DNA of 64,000 nt from Nitrospina sp. GTDB taxonomy: Bacteria > Nitrospinota > Nitrospinia > Nitrospinales > VA-1. Positions 9,281 through 18,218 of the stretch are shown here, in pieces (position 1 is the stretch's first letter; each line of letters begins with the position of its first letter). The DNA lies in NCBI GenBank assembly GCA_018653085.1, contig JABIAY010000053.1, positions 128,561-192,560 on the forward strand. Reading direction: 5' to 3'. A program made the translations under genes and the position numbers. The notes beneath the pieces are model-generated. The model had not been told where the DNA came from and did not search any database. It saw only the letters and a program-made list of their open reading frames with translations.

Positions 9281-10123
9281 CGCGGCTAGTGGGTGGTTTG
9301 TTAAATATTCCGCATCGATGATACTCAGCCTGCCGTATTGCGGGTCCTCCACATACTCTTTATATATTCCGTCAAACTGGTTACCGGTTTCAGGACTGCT
9401 TTTTAATTCGAGGAACCGGGTTTCAACCGAGTCGCGTCTGAGCAGTTTGAGAGTGGCATCATCGAGTTTAAACGGAGGCTCCAGTTTTTCCAGCGCGACC
9501 AGAGGTTCCACCCCTTCCGCTATGATGTCCTTAATCTCTTCCTCCAATAAATTTTTTCTTTCCTGATGGCGGGCATGAGGGTAATCGGCCTGAGAGAAAA
9601 CCATGAAATCCAGATCGAACCAGTAATTGTTAATGAAGTCATCAAAGTTCACTTCAACCGCGTTGCTCAAATGAATATCCCGGGAGTTACCGGGGTCGTC
9701 CCGAATCAAGCTGTTATAGACCTGGATGATATTGTGGGCGGAGTCGTAGAGTACGGGCCAGTGATAGGCGTTGGCCGATTCGTGAGTGCGAAAGGAGTCC
9801 ATCGCCTTAACCAGCGTAACCAGCGTGAAATGCATATCTTCCATTTTCAGGAATGCGGATGTCCAGGGGAATCGGTTTTTATACCATTGCTCGACATCAG
9901 ACGGGTATTCCTGCCTCGAAGAGTCTGCTGGAGGCCGGTAATCGTTGTCGATAAAATTCATGATGTCATCGATTTCCTTGTAGGCCAGGTCCAGTCCAGC
10001 CCGCACCACCGTGTAGGGAAACAGCTTGCGCTGGTATTCCATATACTGTTTCAATTCCGGAAGCTTGTCTTCCAATTCGTGGCGGTGGTCTCTTTGACCA
10101 ATATCTTTAGCGAATATCAACAT
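9272..10123 (-). CDS. hypothetical protein, 283 aa
   Basis: I do not recognise this family. The protein is soluble, rich in acidic and aromatic residues and probably mostly helical, with no signal peptide or membrane segment. A Glu/Leu/Lys-rich stretch at about 195-245 looks helical or coiled. It begins 7 nt after the stop of the 150-residue gene (10131-10583), so the two probably form an operon. The last residues (about HPLAAPA) and the stop lie inside the repeat element at 9100-9280 and adjoining repeat sequence. The native C-terminus may therefore have been altered by insertion. Confidence 0.65.
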   Translation of the reverse strand: MLIFAKDIGQRDHRHELEDKLPELKQYMEYQRKLFPYTVVRAGLDLAYKEIDDIMNFIDNDYRPPADSSRQEYPSDVEQWYKNRFPWTSAFLKMEDMHFTLVTLVKAMDSFRTHESANAYHWPVLYDSAHNIIQVYNSLIRDDPGNSRDIHLSNAVEVNFDDFINNYWFDLDFMVFSQADYPHARHQERKNLLEEEIKDIIAEGVEPLVALEKLEPPFKLDDATLKLLRRDSVETRFLELKSSPETGNQFDGIYKEYVEDPQYGRLSIIDAEYLTNHPLAAPA

Positions 10124-10130
10124 GTGATTT

Positions 10131-10583
10131 TTATTTTTTGGGGTCGAAGCGTTGGGTGAACATTTTCAGCATGTCCATTTTTTCTTTCTCGCTCATATTT
10201 TCGATCATCTTGCGGGCTTCGGCCAGTTGCTCGGGTGTCATGTTTCCCATGGCTTCCTTGGCAGAGTCCTGAAAGCCTTTCAGATTGTTGGCGGCACCCT
10301 TGATCCAGGAAAATTCCTCATCGGATTTTTCGACGGATTCCGCACTGGGTGGTTTGAAATCTATTTTTTCCCGCGAGCGGAACTCAACATGGTTGCCAAC
10401 GATCTTGCCAAAAACCTGTTGCTCCTGAAGTTTGTCCAGCACATCTGTCAGCGAGGTATCGTGCTTTTTGCAGGCATCATAAACAGGCTTGAAAGGCAGA
10501 CGGACAACCTTCTCCGGGAACCCGTTCTTGCGGATGGAGTGCTTGATGCTTTCTTCAACAGAATTCGATTCGGCGTCGCTCAT
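10131..10583 (-). CDS. hypothetical protein, 150 aa, first gene of a two-gene operon
   Basis: I do not recognise this family. The N-terminal half (about 10-70) looks like a small mixed alpha/beta domain (LPFKPVYDACKKHDTSL...). The C-terminal half contains NMTPEQLAEARKMIENMSEKEK, a Met/Glu/Lys-rich helical stretch typical of protein-interaction tails. No signal peptide or membrane segment is present. The stop lies 7 nt from the next minus-strand gene. The likely promoter is in the gap shared with nadE on the other strand (10584-10696). Confidence 0.6.
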   Translation of the reverse strand: MSDAESNSVEESIKHSIRKNGFPEKVVRLPFKPVYDACKKHDTSLTDVLDKLQEQQVFGKIVGNHVEFRSREKIDFKPPSAESVEKSDEEFSWIKGAANNLKGFQDSAKEAMGNMTPEQLAEARKMIENMSEKEKMDMLKMFTQRFDPKK

Positions 10584-10696
10584 GATTTTTCACGTTAGAC
10601 CGTCTAACAGGTCTTGAAGTTGCAAAATAATGGGTTTATTTTAGAATGTAGTATACTCCACAGGCACCCCAAATTGTCATCGGCATATTTATTTTT

Positions 10697-12436
10697 ATGG
10701 GAAAAGTCACCAAAAAAACTGCGAAGTCGGCTCCCTCCCGGAAGGGAGTGTCCCCGTCAGGAATTCGCCTTGCGCTGGCACAGGTCAATGGCCTGGTAGG
10801 CGGATTCGAGGCCAACGCCGAGATGGTGAAATCGACCTGTGCCCAGGCGCGTAAAATGGGTGCCGATGTCGTGCTGTTCCCGGAACTGATGCTCACAGGC
10901 TACCCGCCGGAAGATTTGTTGTTCAAAAAAAGCTTTCTTGAGGAGTGCAAAAAAACTTTAAAAAAATGCGCTCCCTATACACAGGGCCTGACAGCCGTGA
11001 TCGGATTCGCCGAGCAGAAAGGCAAGCATCTTTATAATTCCGCCGCCCTGATGTGTAACGGCAAACATATCGCCACATACAGAAAAATGCTTCTGCCCAA
11101 TTATGGCGTGTTCGATGAGAAACGCTATTTCACAGAAGGGGAAGAACTCGTGCGGTTTTCCCTGAAGGGGGTGCAAATAGGATTGACCATCTGCGAAGAC
11201 ATCTGGGAAGAATCCGGTCCCGGAAAAACCCTGTGCCCCAAAGTGGACCTGCTATTAAATATTTCTTCCTCTCCCTACCATAAGGGCAAAGGTAAGACAC
11301 GCAGGCAAATGATTATCAAGCGGGCCAAATTTTATAAATGCCCCATCGCCTATGTCAATCTGGTCGGTGGGCAGGATGAACTGGTGTTTGACGGGCAAAG
11401 TCTCGTTGTTGACGCGAAAGGAAAAATCATTACCCAGGGAAACGCGTTTGAAGAGGAAATCATTTTTTCTGATATCACTCTGTCCGCAAAAGCAAACAAG
11501 CCGAAGGCTTCGGGAATTAGAAGCTATAAGGCACCCGCCTCGTTGTCGAAGGTTAAAGAGTTTCCCTCATTGCCTGCTCACACTTACCGGAAAAAATCGG
11601 AAGAGGAGGAAGTCTATTCGGCCCTGGTGCTGGGCACCCGCGACTACATTCAAAAAAACGGATTTTCCAAAGTGGTTTTAGGTTTGAGTGGCGGGATTGA
11701 TTCTTCCCTGACAGCGGCGATAGCGGTCGAGGCGTTGAGGGCCCACAACGTGGTCGGGGTATTGATGCCGTCTCCCCATTCCTCAAAGGGCAGTGTCGAT
11801 GACGCGCTGGCACTGGCGAAAAATCTGGAAATAGAAACGTTCACTTTTCCTATTGTGTCGGCCATGAAGGCTTATGAGTACACGCTGAAAGATGCCTTTA
11901 GAGGAACGATGCCCGGTCTGGCGGAAGAAAATCTGCAAGCCCGCATTCGCGGTAACCTGTTGATGGCGCTTTCCAATAAAAAGGGCTGGATGGTATTAAC
12001 CACCGGCAATAAGAGTGAAATCAGTATGGGTTATTGCACGCTTTATGGCGATATGGCCGGCGGCTTCGCCGTGATCAAGGACGTACCCAAAGTTCTGGTT
12101 TATAAGCTCTCGCATTGGCTGAATCGAAAACGGGAAATCATCCCTGAAAATGTTCTCACCAAAGAACCCTCGGCGGAACTGAGACCCGACCAAAAAGATA
12201 CCGATTCTTTACCACCTTATGACTTGCTCGATCCTGTTTTGTTGTCTTATATCGAAGAGGATTTGTCAGTAGAAGAAATTAAAGGTAACGGACTGCCCAA
12301 ATCCGAAATCCAGCGCATCGCCCGGTTGGTAGACCTTAGTGAATACAAACGTCGCCAAGGTCCACCCGGAGTAAAGATCACCCCCAAAGCCTTCGGCAAA
12401 GATAGAAGATTGCCTATTACTCGCAACTCAAAATAA
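10697..12436 (+). CDS. nadE: glutamine-dependent NAD+ synthetase
   Basis: NadE makes NAD+ from nicotinic acid adenine dinucleotide, ATP and glutamine-derived ammonia. The 579-residue protein has an N-terminal nitrilase-type glutaminase domain (about 22-270). Its catalytic triad is visible as Glu63 (FPELMLTGYPP), Lys130 (RKMLLPN) and Cys166 (TICEDIW). The C-terminal synthetase domain has the ATP-pyrophosphatase P-loop SGGIDSS at 331-337. Length matches the two-domain glutamine-dependent form. The chosen ATG adds about 20 basic residues ahead of the usual start of the nitrilase fold and lacks a clear ribosome-binding site, so the true start may be slightly later. NadA at 46.9 kb belongs to the same pathway but is not linked. 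Confidence 0.93.
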   Translation: MGKVTKKTAKSAPSRKGVSPSGIRLALAQVNGLVGGFEANAEMVKSTCAQARKMGADVVLFPELMLTGYPPEDLLFKKSFLEECKKTLKKCAPYTQGLTAVIGFAEQKGKHLYNSAALMCNGKHIATYRKMLLPNYGVFDEKRYFTEGEELVRFSLKGVQIGLTICEDIWEESGPGKTLCPKVDLLLNISSSPYHKGKGKTRRQMIIKRAKFYKCPIAYVNLVGGQDELVFDGQSLVVDAKGKIITQGNAFEEEIIFSDITLSAKANKPKASGIRSYKAPASLSKVKEFPSLPAHTYRKKSEEEEVYSALVLGTRDYIQKNGFSKVVLGLSGGIDSSLTAAIAVEALRAHNVVGVLMPSPHSSKGSVDDALALAKNLEIETFTFPIVSAMKAYEYTLKDAFRGTMPGLAEENLQARIRGNLLMALSNKKGWMVLTTGNKSEISMGYCTLYGDMAGGFAVIKDVPKVLVYKLSHWLNRKREIIPENVLTKEPSAELRPDQKDTDSLPPYDLLDPVLLSYIEEDLSVEEIKGNGLPKSEIQRIARLVDLSEYKRRQGPPGVKITPKAFGKDRRLPITRNSK

Positions 12437-12580
12437 AACCCGTACCCACCGTGCATCGTTGCGAGGAGCATGGCGACAGCCGTGATATTTAACCTTAGTC
12501 CTCGTGCCCCGTGGGATAATGAGGAATATAGCGCAGGGGGGTTTTACTTTGGCCCCACGCCGAGTGGGTGGTAGAATGGA
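12437..12580. repeat. dispersed repeat region between nadE and elbB
   Basis: Two repeat-like pieces are present. TTGCGAGGAGCATGGCGAC at 12459-12477 resembles a REP-type motif common in several phyla. GGCCCCACGCCGAGTGGGTGG near 12551-12571 is the reverse complement of the repeat start CCACTAGGCGTGGGGCC seen at 13293 and 46697. CCTCGTGCCCCG near 12500 also matches part of the block inside tpsA in reverse. No coding sequence is seen here. Confidence 0.5.
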
Positions 12581-12629
12581 TTTTCAATACAAAACTAAGC
12601 TCAGTTTTTATTTTTGAGGGGGAGCAATA

Positions 12630-13298
12630 ATGAAAAAGATTGGTGTGGTGCTTTCGGGATGTGGGGTTTATGACGGTGCGGAGATTCATGAGTCGGTCAT
12701 CACGTTACTGGCGATTGACCGGGCTGGTGCCAAGGCGGTGTGCATGGCTCCGGATGTGGAACAGATGCATGTGATCAATCATCACAACGGTGAGGAAATG
12801 CCAGATGAAAAACGCAATGTGCTGGTCGAGTCGGCCCGCATCGCCCGTGGTGAGATCCGCGATATCAATGCGATCAAGGCGGATGATATTGACGCGCTGG
12901 TGTTCCCCGGCGGATTCGGTGCGGCCAAAAATCTCTCCAGTTTTGCGGAAGAAGGGGAAGACTGCAAGGTCCACCCGGAGGTCATGCGGCTGGTGAAAGA
13001 GTTCATCGCCAAACAGAAACCGCAAGCGGCGTTATGCATCGCCCCTGCCATGATGGCTAAAATTTATGAAGGGGAATCGGTCAATCCCACGCTGACCATC
13101 GGTAACGACAAGGATGGCATTAGCATGGTTGAAGCGATGGGAAGCAAACATCAGGAGTGTTCGGCTCGGGATTTCGTTCTCGATAAGGAAAATAACATCG
13201 TCTCCACTCCTGCCTATATGGTGGGCAAGAGCATCTCGGAAGTAGCCGAAGGCATTGAAAAAACCATCACTGAGCTCATCAAAATGATCCCCCACTAG
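12630..13298 (+). CDS. elbB: ElbB-type DJ-1/PfpI superfamily protein
   Basis: This 222-residue member of the DJ-1/PfpI superfamily is closest to ElbB, called isoprenoid biosynthesis protein and later reported to have glyoxalase activity. Typical ElbB features are the start KKIGVVLSGCGVYDGAEIHE, the HHNGEEM segment and FPGGFGAAKNLSSFA. The nucleophile-elbow cysteine lies in AALCIAPAM. Length matches the family. GAGGGGGAG lies just upstream of the ATG. The TAG stop falls within the repeat motif CCCCACTAGGCGTGG, so the repeat appears to supply the stop codon. It stands alone between nadE and the glycan operon. Confidence 0.9.
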   Translation: MKKIGVVLSGCGVYDGAEIHESVITLLAIDRAGAKAVCMAPDVEQMHVINHHNGEEMPDEKRNVLVESARIARGEIRDINAIKADDIDALVFPGGFGAAKNLSSFAEEGEDCKVHPEVMRLVKEFIAKQKPQAALCIAPAMMAKIYEGESVNPTLTIGNDKDGISMVEAMGSKHQECSARDFVLDKENNIVSTPAYMVGKSISEVAEGIEKTITELIKMIPH

Positions 13299-13375
13299 GC
13301 GTGGGGCCAGAGTGAACAGCAACCCCCCCCCCAAGCCCCCTTCTCAGGGGGGAGCTAGTTTGCCTCGGGACTAGC
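13294..13375. repeat. dispersed stop-codon-associated repeat copy
   Basis: The copy starts ACTAGGCGTGGGGCCAG, the first 17 bases of the core seen at 46699, with the elbB stop codon inside it. It then runs into a C-rich/G-rich hairpin (CCCCCTTCTCAGGGGGG) and ends near GCCTCGGGACTAGCCGG. It lies between elbB and the promoter region of the glycan operon. Confidence 0.6.
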
Positions 13376-13482
13376 CGGTTATATCCATATAATTAAAGGA
13401 TTTTCGCTATTTTTCCGTAAAGATATACTGGACTCTTATATATAATGGTACGGAAACGGAATTCTTGGCACGCAGGGAGGCT

Positions 13483-14484
13483 ATGAGCAAACCCCAAAAA
13501 ACTTTATTGGTCACGGGTGGTGCGGGTTTCATTGGCAGTAATTTCATCAATTACATCAATCGGCGCTACCCGGACACCGAAATCCTTTTGCTGGATGCGT
13601 TGACCTATGCCGGCAACCTGGACAATATTTCTCCCAAGCTGAAGTCCAACGGCCATTTCCAATTTTTTCACGGCAACATCACTCATCCAGACATTGTCAA
13701 CAAGCTGGTTTCCGAAGCGGATATCGTGGTGCATTTTGCGGCGGAGTCGCACGTGACCCGCTCGATTTACGACAATTCAATTTTCTTTGAGACGGATGTC
13801 ATTGGCACGCAGGTGGTGGCGAATGCGGTTGTGAATCATCCGGTCGAATTGTTCGTGCATATTTCTTCCTCGGAAGTGTACGGAACGGCGCTCACCGACC
13901 CGATGGACGAGGAGCATCCGCTAAATCCAATGAGCCCTTACGCGGCGGCCAAGGCCGGGGCGGATCGGCTGATTTATTCCTACATTCACACTTATGACCT
14001 GCCGGCGGTCATCATTCGTCCATTTAATAATTACGGGCCGTGCCAGCATCTGGAAAAAGCCATCCCCAATTTTATTGTCTGCGCTTTGCAGGACAGGCCG
14101 TTGACCATTCACGGTGATGGACAAAGTTCTCGCGATTGGATGTATGTGGAAGATACTTGCGAAGCGTTGGATAGGGTTCTGCATACGGAGCGTGACCGGG
14201 TCATAGGGCAGGCGATCAACCTGGGAACAGGGACCGACACTTCTGTGGTAGACATTGCCCGGAAAATTCTCAAGGCGTTGAACAAACCCGAAAGTTTATT
14301 GCAGTTCATTGAAGATCGTCCCGGCCAAGTGACCCGGCATATTTCTTCCACAAAAAAATCTCATGACTGCCTGGACTGGAAAGCGAAAATAGATTTGGAT
14401 GAAGGTCTTGATCGAACCATTGAGTTTTACCGCAACAATCGCCAGTGGTGGGAACAAGGGATGAAAGAACTCTGGCTTCCCTGA
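13483..14484 (+). CDS. NAD-dependent epimerase/dehydratase (RmlB-like SDR)
   Basis: This extended short-chain dehydrogenase is 333 residues and most like dTDP-glucose 4,6-dehydratases. The Rossmann motif GGAGFIG is at 12-18 and the catalytic YxxxK (YAAAK) at 153-157. The segment LDALTYAGNLDNI is typical of RmlB. However, the RmlB active-site triplet TDE is replaced by SSE (SSSEVYG, about 128-134), so the catalytic Asp is absent. That argues against assuming RmlB chemistry; a nucleotide-sugar epimerase or other dehydratase is possible. ATG 13483 is preferred over an upstream TTG (13465) because AGGGAGG lies 2-3 nt before it. It is the first gene of a tight six-gene operon. Confidence 0.82.
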   Translation: MSKPQKTLLVTGGAGFIGSNFINYINRRYPDTEILLLDALTYAGNLDNISPKLKSNGHFQFFHGNITHPDIVNKLVSEADIVVHFAAESHVTRSIYDNSIFFETDVIGTQVVANAVVNHPVELFVHISSSEVYGTALTDPMDEEHPLNPMSPYAAAKAGADRLIYSYIHTYDLPAVIIRPFNNYGPCQHLEKAIPNFIVCALQDRPLTIHGDGQSSRDWMYVEDTCEALDRVLHTERDRVIGQAINLGTGTDTSVVDIARKILKALNKPESLLQFIEDRPGQVTRHISSTKKSHDCLDWKAKIDLDEGLDRTIEFYRNNRQWWEQGMKELWLP

Positions 14485-14503
14485 CTCTTTGAGGATAAAG
14501 GTT

Positions 14504-15211
14504 ATGCGCGTTACCATTCTGCAACCGTCTTATTTGCCATGGTTGGGATTTTTTGAGCAAATGACCCGCTCGGACAAATTCGTCCTTTTGGATGATGTGC
14601 AATACACCCGTCGGGACTGGCGAAACCGCAACAAGGTTCGGGTGAGTGAAGGTTGGGTCTGGTTGACGGTTCCGGTTCAGCAAAAAAGCCGTTTTGCCCA
14701 AAGCCTGCTTGAGACCCGTATCGACAATTCTGTGCCCTGGCGGAGAAAGCATTTAGAAACTCTGCGTCAGCATTATGGCAAGGCGCCTTTTTTTGAAAAA
14801 TATTTTCCCCGGTGCCAACAGATTTATGAAAAGGACTGGGAATTTTTATTCGATCTTTGTCTGGAAACGATTCAATTCCTTAAAGAGGAAATCGGTATTG
14901 AAACGCCGCTCCTGCGTTCATCGGAAATGAAAACTTCCGGAGCCAAAACTGAGCGGCTTATTTCAATTTGCCGGGAGCTGGGAGCGACCCATTATTTGAG
15001 CGGTGAGTCGGCGAGTGATTATATTTCTGAAGAAGGTTTTTCCAGCCAGGGCATTGCGCTTGAGTATCAAAACTACGAGCATCCGGTTTACCCGCAAAAG
15101 TATCCCGGTTTTGTCCCGCACTTGTCCGCAATTGATTTATTGTTTAACTGTGGTGAGCAAAGTTTGGGCATCCTGAAACAAGATAAAACGGAATCGATCC
15201 GTTGTTCATAG
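14504..15211 (+). CDS. WbqC-like family protein
   Basis: This 235-residue protein matches the WbqC-like family found in O-antigen and polysaccharide clusters. Characteristic segments are ILQPSYLPWLGFFEQM near the start, DDVQYTRRDWRNRN, and the later HYLSGESASDYI with Tyr/Pro-rich motifs. The biochemical role of the family is poorly defined; it has been suggested to act in sugar or acyl modification of surface glycans. ATG 14504 is chosen over an in-frame TTG (14489) because it starts the conserved N-terminus and has AAAGG upstream. It follows the epimerase by 19 nt and precedes a radical SAM gene by 10 nt. Confidence 0.82.
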   Translation: MRVTILQPSYLPWLGFFEQMTRSDKFVLLDDVQYTRRDWRNRNKVRVSEGWVWLTVPVQQKSRFAQSLLETRIDNSVPWRRKHLETLRQHYGKAPFFEKYFPRCQQIYEKDWEFLFDLCLETIQFLKEEIGIETPLLRSSEMKTSGAKTERLISICRELGATHYLSGESASDYISEEGFSSQGIALEYQNYEHPVYPQKYPGFVPHLSAIDLLFNCGEQSLGILKQDKTESIRCS

Positions 15212-15221
15212 GAATTCCATT

Positions 15222-16439
15222 ATGATGGATTTCAAATCCCTACAGAAAATTCTGCCGCGCATTTATTCGTTCCTGCCTTTCTACCTGGCACCACGATTCG
15301 CCATGCCGCCGGTGCAGGCTTTTTTCGAGGTGACCTACCGTTGCAACCTGCGTTGCGACATGTGTCATTATCTGGAGATCATTGAAGAAACAGAATCGCA
15401 GAAAACTTATAAAAATGAACTGTCGAGTGAGGAAGTTAAAAAAGCGATTTCCCGTCTACCCCGATTTTCGCTGATTACTTTCACAGGCGGAGAGGCATTC
15501 ATGAAAGCGGATTTCATGGAGATCCTTGAGTTCGCGGCCCGCAAGCACAAAGTTCATATCATCACAAATGGAACGACCTTGAGCGACAAGGTTGTGGAAG
15601 ATCTCATGCGGTTGCGGTTGAAATCTTTCTGGGGTTCCGGCGTATTTTATATGGGGGTTTCGCTTGAGGGGGGAGAGGCCTTGCACGATGGTATCACCAC
15701 GGTTCCCGGCTCATTTAAAAAGACCACGCAAGGATTGGAAAGGCTGATCGCCCGGCGCAAGGAATCGAAATCCCGTTTTCCGCTTATTCACCTGACCTGT
15801 GTCATCAAACGGGAGAATGTGCGGGACCTGGTCCCATTGTATGACTATGCCAATAAGTTGGGTGTTGATGTTGCCAATTTTGTTTTGAACAGTCCGGCCA
15901 CTTACTGGCATGGCAAAGACTATGATCAGGATGAGCACCTCCAGCGGCCCACGGCTTCGGTTGAGGAAATCGAACCACAACTTTTGCGAGAGCAGTTGGA
16001 ACTTTTGCAGGAGAAAAGTAAGGGCTACAAGACCCAGCTGAGGTTTTCGCCGAACTATATTACGGTAGATGAAATTGTTCGTTACTACAGCAACAAAAGT
16101 TCGTATCAGGATTACAGGTGCTACATCCCCTGGACGAAGGTGGCTTTTTCGGCCTACGGCGATGTTTTCAGCTGCCCACATTTTCGAGTTGGGAATTTTA
16201 AAGATAGCGACAACCCAATGGGTTGGCAGACGGAGCGTATTCAAGGTTTCCGCGAAAAACTTAAAGCGGAAGGAATTTTCCCGGGGTGCCTGGGTTGTTG
16301 CCAATCGGAGTACATCGGCCCCAGTCCTCTCATGACGGAGGTGGTTGAAAAGAACTCGGCAACTAAAGTTAAATTTTTGAAAGTAAGGGAAAGCAATTGC
16401 TCGGTGCCAACTTTTAACCGGGAAAGGCCGCAGGTTTAA
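15222..16439 (+). CDS. radical SAM/SPASM protein
   Basis: This 405-residue radical SAM enzyme has the cluster motif CxxxCxxC at Cys41/45/48 (CNLRCDMC). The TIM-barrel segment TFTGGEAF supplies the SAM-contacting Gly/Glu motif. A C-terminal Cys-rich region (from about 300: CYIPWTKVAF, VFSCPHF, GCLGCC) looks like a SPASM-type auxiliary-cluster domain. Substrate is not predictable from sequence. Neighbours (WbqC-like, GT2, second radical SAM, methyltransferase) suggest modification of a sugar or lipid-linked glycan. The next gene begins 4 nt after its stop, so translation is probably coupled. Confidence 0.85.
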   Translation: MMDFKSLQKILPRIYSFLPFYLAPRFAMPPVQAFFEVTYRCNLRCDMCHYLEIIEETESQKTYKNELSSEEVKKAISRLPRFSLITFTGGEAFMKADFMEILEFAARKHKVHIITNGTTLSDKVVEDLMRLRLKSFWGSGVFYMGVSLEGGEALHDGITTVPGSFKKTTQGLERLIARRKESKSRFPLIHLTCVIKRENVRDLVPLYDYANKLGVDVANFVLNSPATYWHGKDYDQDEHLQRPTASVEEIEPQLLREQLELLQEKSKGYKTQLRFSPNYITVDEIVRYYSNKSSYQDYRCYIPWTKVAFSAYGDVFSCPHFRVGNFKDSDNPMGWQTERIQGFREKLKAEGIFPGCLGCCQSEYIGPSPLMTEVVEKNSATKVKFLKVRESNCSVPTFNRERPQV

Positions 16440-16443
16440 CTTT

Positions 16444-17373
16444 ATGGATAAAAAACCTAAAATTTCCATTGTTGTTCCTGTTTATAACGAGGAGTCCCTG
16501 GTTGAGGAACTGGTTTCGCGTCTTAAATCCGTTTGTGATGGGCTGAACCGTTCTTACGAAATTGTGATCGTGGATGATGGAAGTGATGACGGATCATTTG
16601 AAAAACTCAAGCGCATCAAGGAGACTGACGAGGCATTGCGTCTGATACGCTTGACCCGGAACTTCGGTCAGCAGTCTGCTGTGCTGGCCGGCTTTAGAAT
16701 GAGCCAGGGGGATATCGTGGTTCAACTGGATTCGGATTTGCAGAATCCACCAGAAGAAATTCCCAAACTGCTCACTGCGTTGACGGATGATATTGACCTG
16801 GTCACGACTGTACACAAAAAACGGCAAGATGGGTTATTGAGAGTCATCGGATCGAAGTTCCTGCGTGGGTTCGGTCAAATGCTTTTTGGAGAATCCGTCA
16901 AGTTGAATTTGAGTTCGTTTCGCGCCATGCGCCGGAGTGTGATAGATAAAATCGAAACCTGTCGGGACCGGTCTCGATACATGGCGGTGCTGATGAGTTG
17001 GATGGGACTGCCTAGTGTGGAGATCGAAGTGGAGCACCACGCCCGGAAAAAAGGTGAAACGAAATACAGTTTTCTGACCTTGTTCAAACTATCCTGGGAC
17101 CTGGTGACAGGGTATTCCAGCTTTCCGTTGAGGTTGGTGACTTATATGGGATTGTTCGGGGCGTTCATGGGATTTCTCATGATGGCCTTTCTCTTATACC
17201 AGCGTATTGCCAATGGAATTTTGATTGAAGGTTTTGTTGTTCTCTCGGCGGTGTTTGCGTTTTTTGCCGGAGTCCAGCTTCTTTCCATTGGGTTTCTGGG
17301 AGAATATCTTGGGAGAGTCCACTCTCAGATTCAGGGTCGCCCGGACTATATTGTCGAAAAGGTGATGGACTGA
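16444..17373 (+). CDS. GT2 glycosyltransferase with C-terminal membrane helices (DPM1/GtrB/ArnC-like)
   Basis: This 309-residue family 2 glycosyltransferase has the GT-A fold signature VVPVYNE at 10-16, VDDGSDDGS at about 43-51 and an acidic DSD motif (VVQLDSDLQ) that binds the metal-nucleotide sugar. Two hydrophobic helices at about 230-255 and 263-288 anchor it. This layout is that of polyprenyl-phosphate sugar transferases such as GtrB and ArnC, which load a sugar onto undecaprenyl phosphate. The sugar is unknown. Its stop overlaps the start of the next gene (TGATG). It is the best evidence that the operon builds a lipid-linked glycan. Confidence 0.88.
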   Translation: MDKKPKISIVVPVYNEESLVEELVSRLKSVCDGLNRSYEIVIVDDGSDDGSFEKLKRIKETDEALRLIRLTRNFGQQSAVLAGFRMSQGDIVVQLDSDLQNPPEEIPKLLTALTDDIDLVTTVHKKRQDGLLRVIGSKFLRGFGQMLFGESVKLNLSSFRAMRRSVIDKIETCRDRSRYMAVLMSWMGLPSVEIEVEHHARKKGETKYSFLTLFKLSWDLVTGYSSFPLRLVTYMGLFGAFMGFLMMAFLLYQRIANGILIEGFVVLSAVFAFFAGVQLLSIGFLGEYLGRVHSQIQGRPDYIVEKVMD

Positions 17374-18218
17374 TGCAGATTAAACCTCTTACTTCCTTGA
17401 TTGTCGAGCCGACCAATACCTGCAACCTGCGGTGCACGTTTTGTTTCGTGACCGAAGGTATGACGCGCAAAGAAGGCTTCATGGATTTTGGCTTGTTTAA
17501 AAAAGTTATTGATGACAGCCCCGGACTCGAGCACCTTTGCATGCACAATTGGGGAGAACCGCTCCTGCATAAGGAGATTTTCAGGATGTTTGATTATGCC
17601 CATGAGGCGGGAATCAAATATATCGTGATGAATACTAACGGGACATTGTTGACGGACAAAATGATTGACCGGATTATTGATAGTCCTCTTAACATCATCC
17701 GTTTTTCCATTGATGGCTCGGCGGAAACGTTTAAGCGCATACGGGGTGTGGAGCTTGAAAAAATAGAAAAAAATATTATCAGGCTAAAAAATGAAAAAGA
17801 AAAGCGTCGGCCTGAATTGAGCATGGGAGTGGTATTTACTGTAGAAGAAGAAACCCAGGAGGATGTGGACTCTTTTATCGACCACTGGGAACCCATTGTT
17901 GACCATGTCCGAACACAACCCAAACTGATTCAAAGTCCGAGAGAGGAACCCTGTCCGGAACCCTTCGGCAAAGATTATGGCAAGCTGGTGGTGTTATGGG
18001 ATGGCACGGTGATTCCATGCTGTGTGGATTACAATGCTTCCTTAAAGCTGGGGAACGCTTTTCAGGACAGCGTGCAAGACTTGTGGCAGGGCAGGGAAAT
18101 TGACCGATTACGCATCCAGCATGAAAAAGGGGAATACCCCGATGTCTGCACCAACTGTAACGAATGCAAAACATCGAAAGCGCAGAAACGCTTCTTTTTT
18201 GAGGAGCTCGTGCCCTGA
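17373..18218 (+). CDS. second radical SAM/SPASM protein
   Basis: This 281-residue radical SAM enzyme has CxxxCxxC at Cys17/21/24 (CNLRCTFC), the WGEPL motif and the NTNGTLL strand typical of the SPASM subgroup. The C-terminal half carries VIPCCVDYNASLKLGN and later CTNCNEC, the auxiliary-cluster cysteines. It is shorter than the first radical SAM protein of this operon and clearly not a duplicate. Start and stop overlap the neighbours by one base on both sides (TGATG), which indicates translational coupling. Substrate unknown. Confidence 0.85.
   Translation: MQIKPLTSLIVEPTNTCNLRCTFCFVTEGMTRKEGFMDFGLFKKVIDDSPGLEHLCMHNWGEPLLHKEIFRMFDYAHEAGIKYIVMNTNGTLLTDKMIDRIIDSPLNIIRFSIDGSAETFKRIRGVELEKIEKNIIRLKNEKEKRRPELSMGVVFTVEEETQEDVDSFIDHWEPIVDHVRTQPKLIQSPREEPCPEPFGKDYGKLVVLWDGTVIPCCVDYNASLKLGNAFQDSVQDLWQGREIDRLRIQHEKGEYPDVCTNCNECKTSKAQKRFFFEELVP

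Noticed and set aside
9566-10598. plus-strand frames of 197 and 148 codons opposite the two hypothetical genes
   Set aside because: The minus-strand frames form a compact operon with protein-like composition. The plus-strand ones overlap both and read as shadows.
13465-13482. TTG start 18 nt upstream for the epimerase gene
   Set aside because: It would place the AGGGAGG ribosome-binding site inside the coding sequence. ATG 13483 fits the site and the Rossmann-fold N-terminus.
15711-16469. 252-codon minus-strand frame inside the first radical SAM gene
   Set aside because: Antisense to a gene with intact radical SAM and SPASM cysteines; no features of its own.
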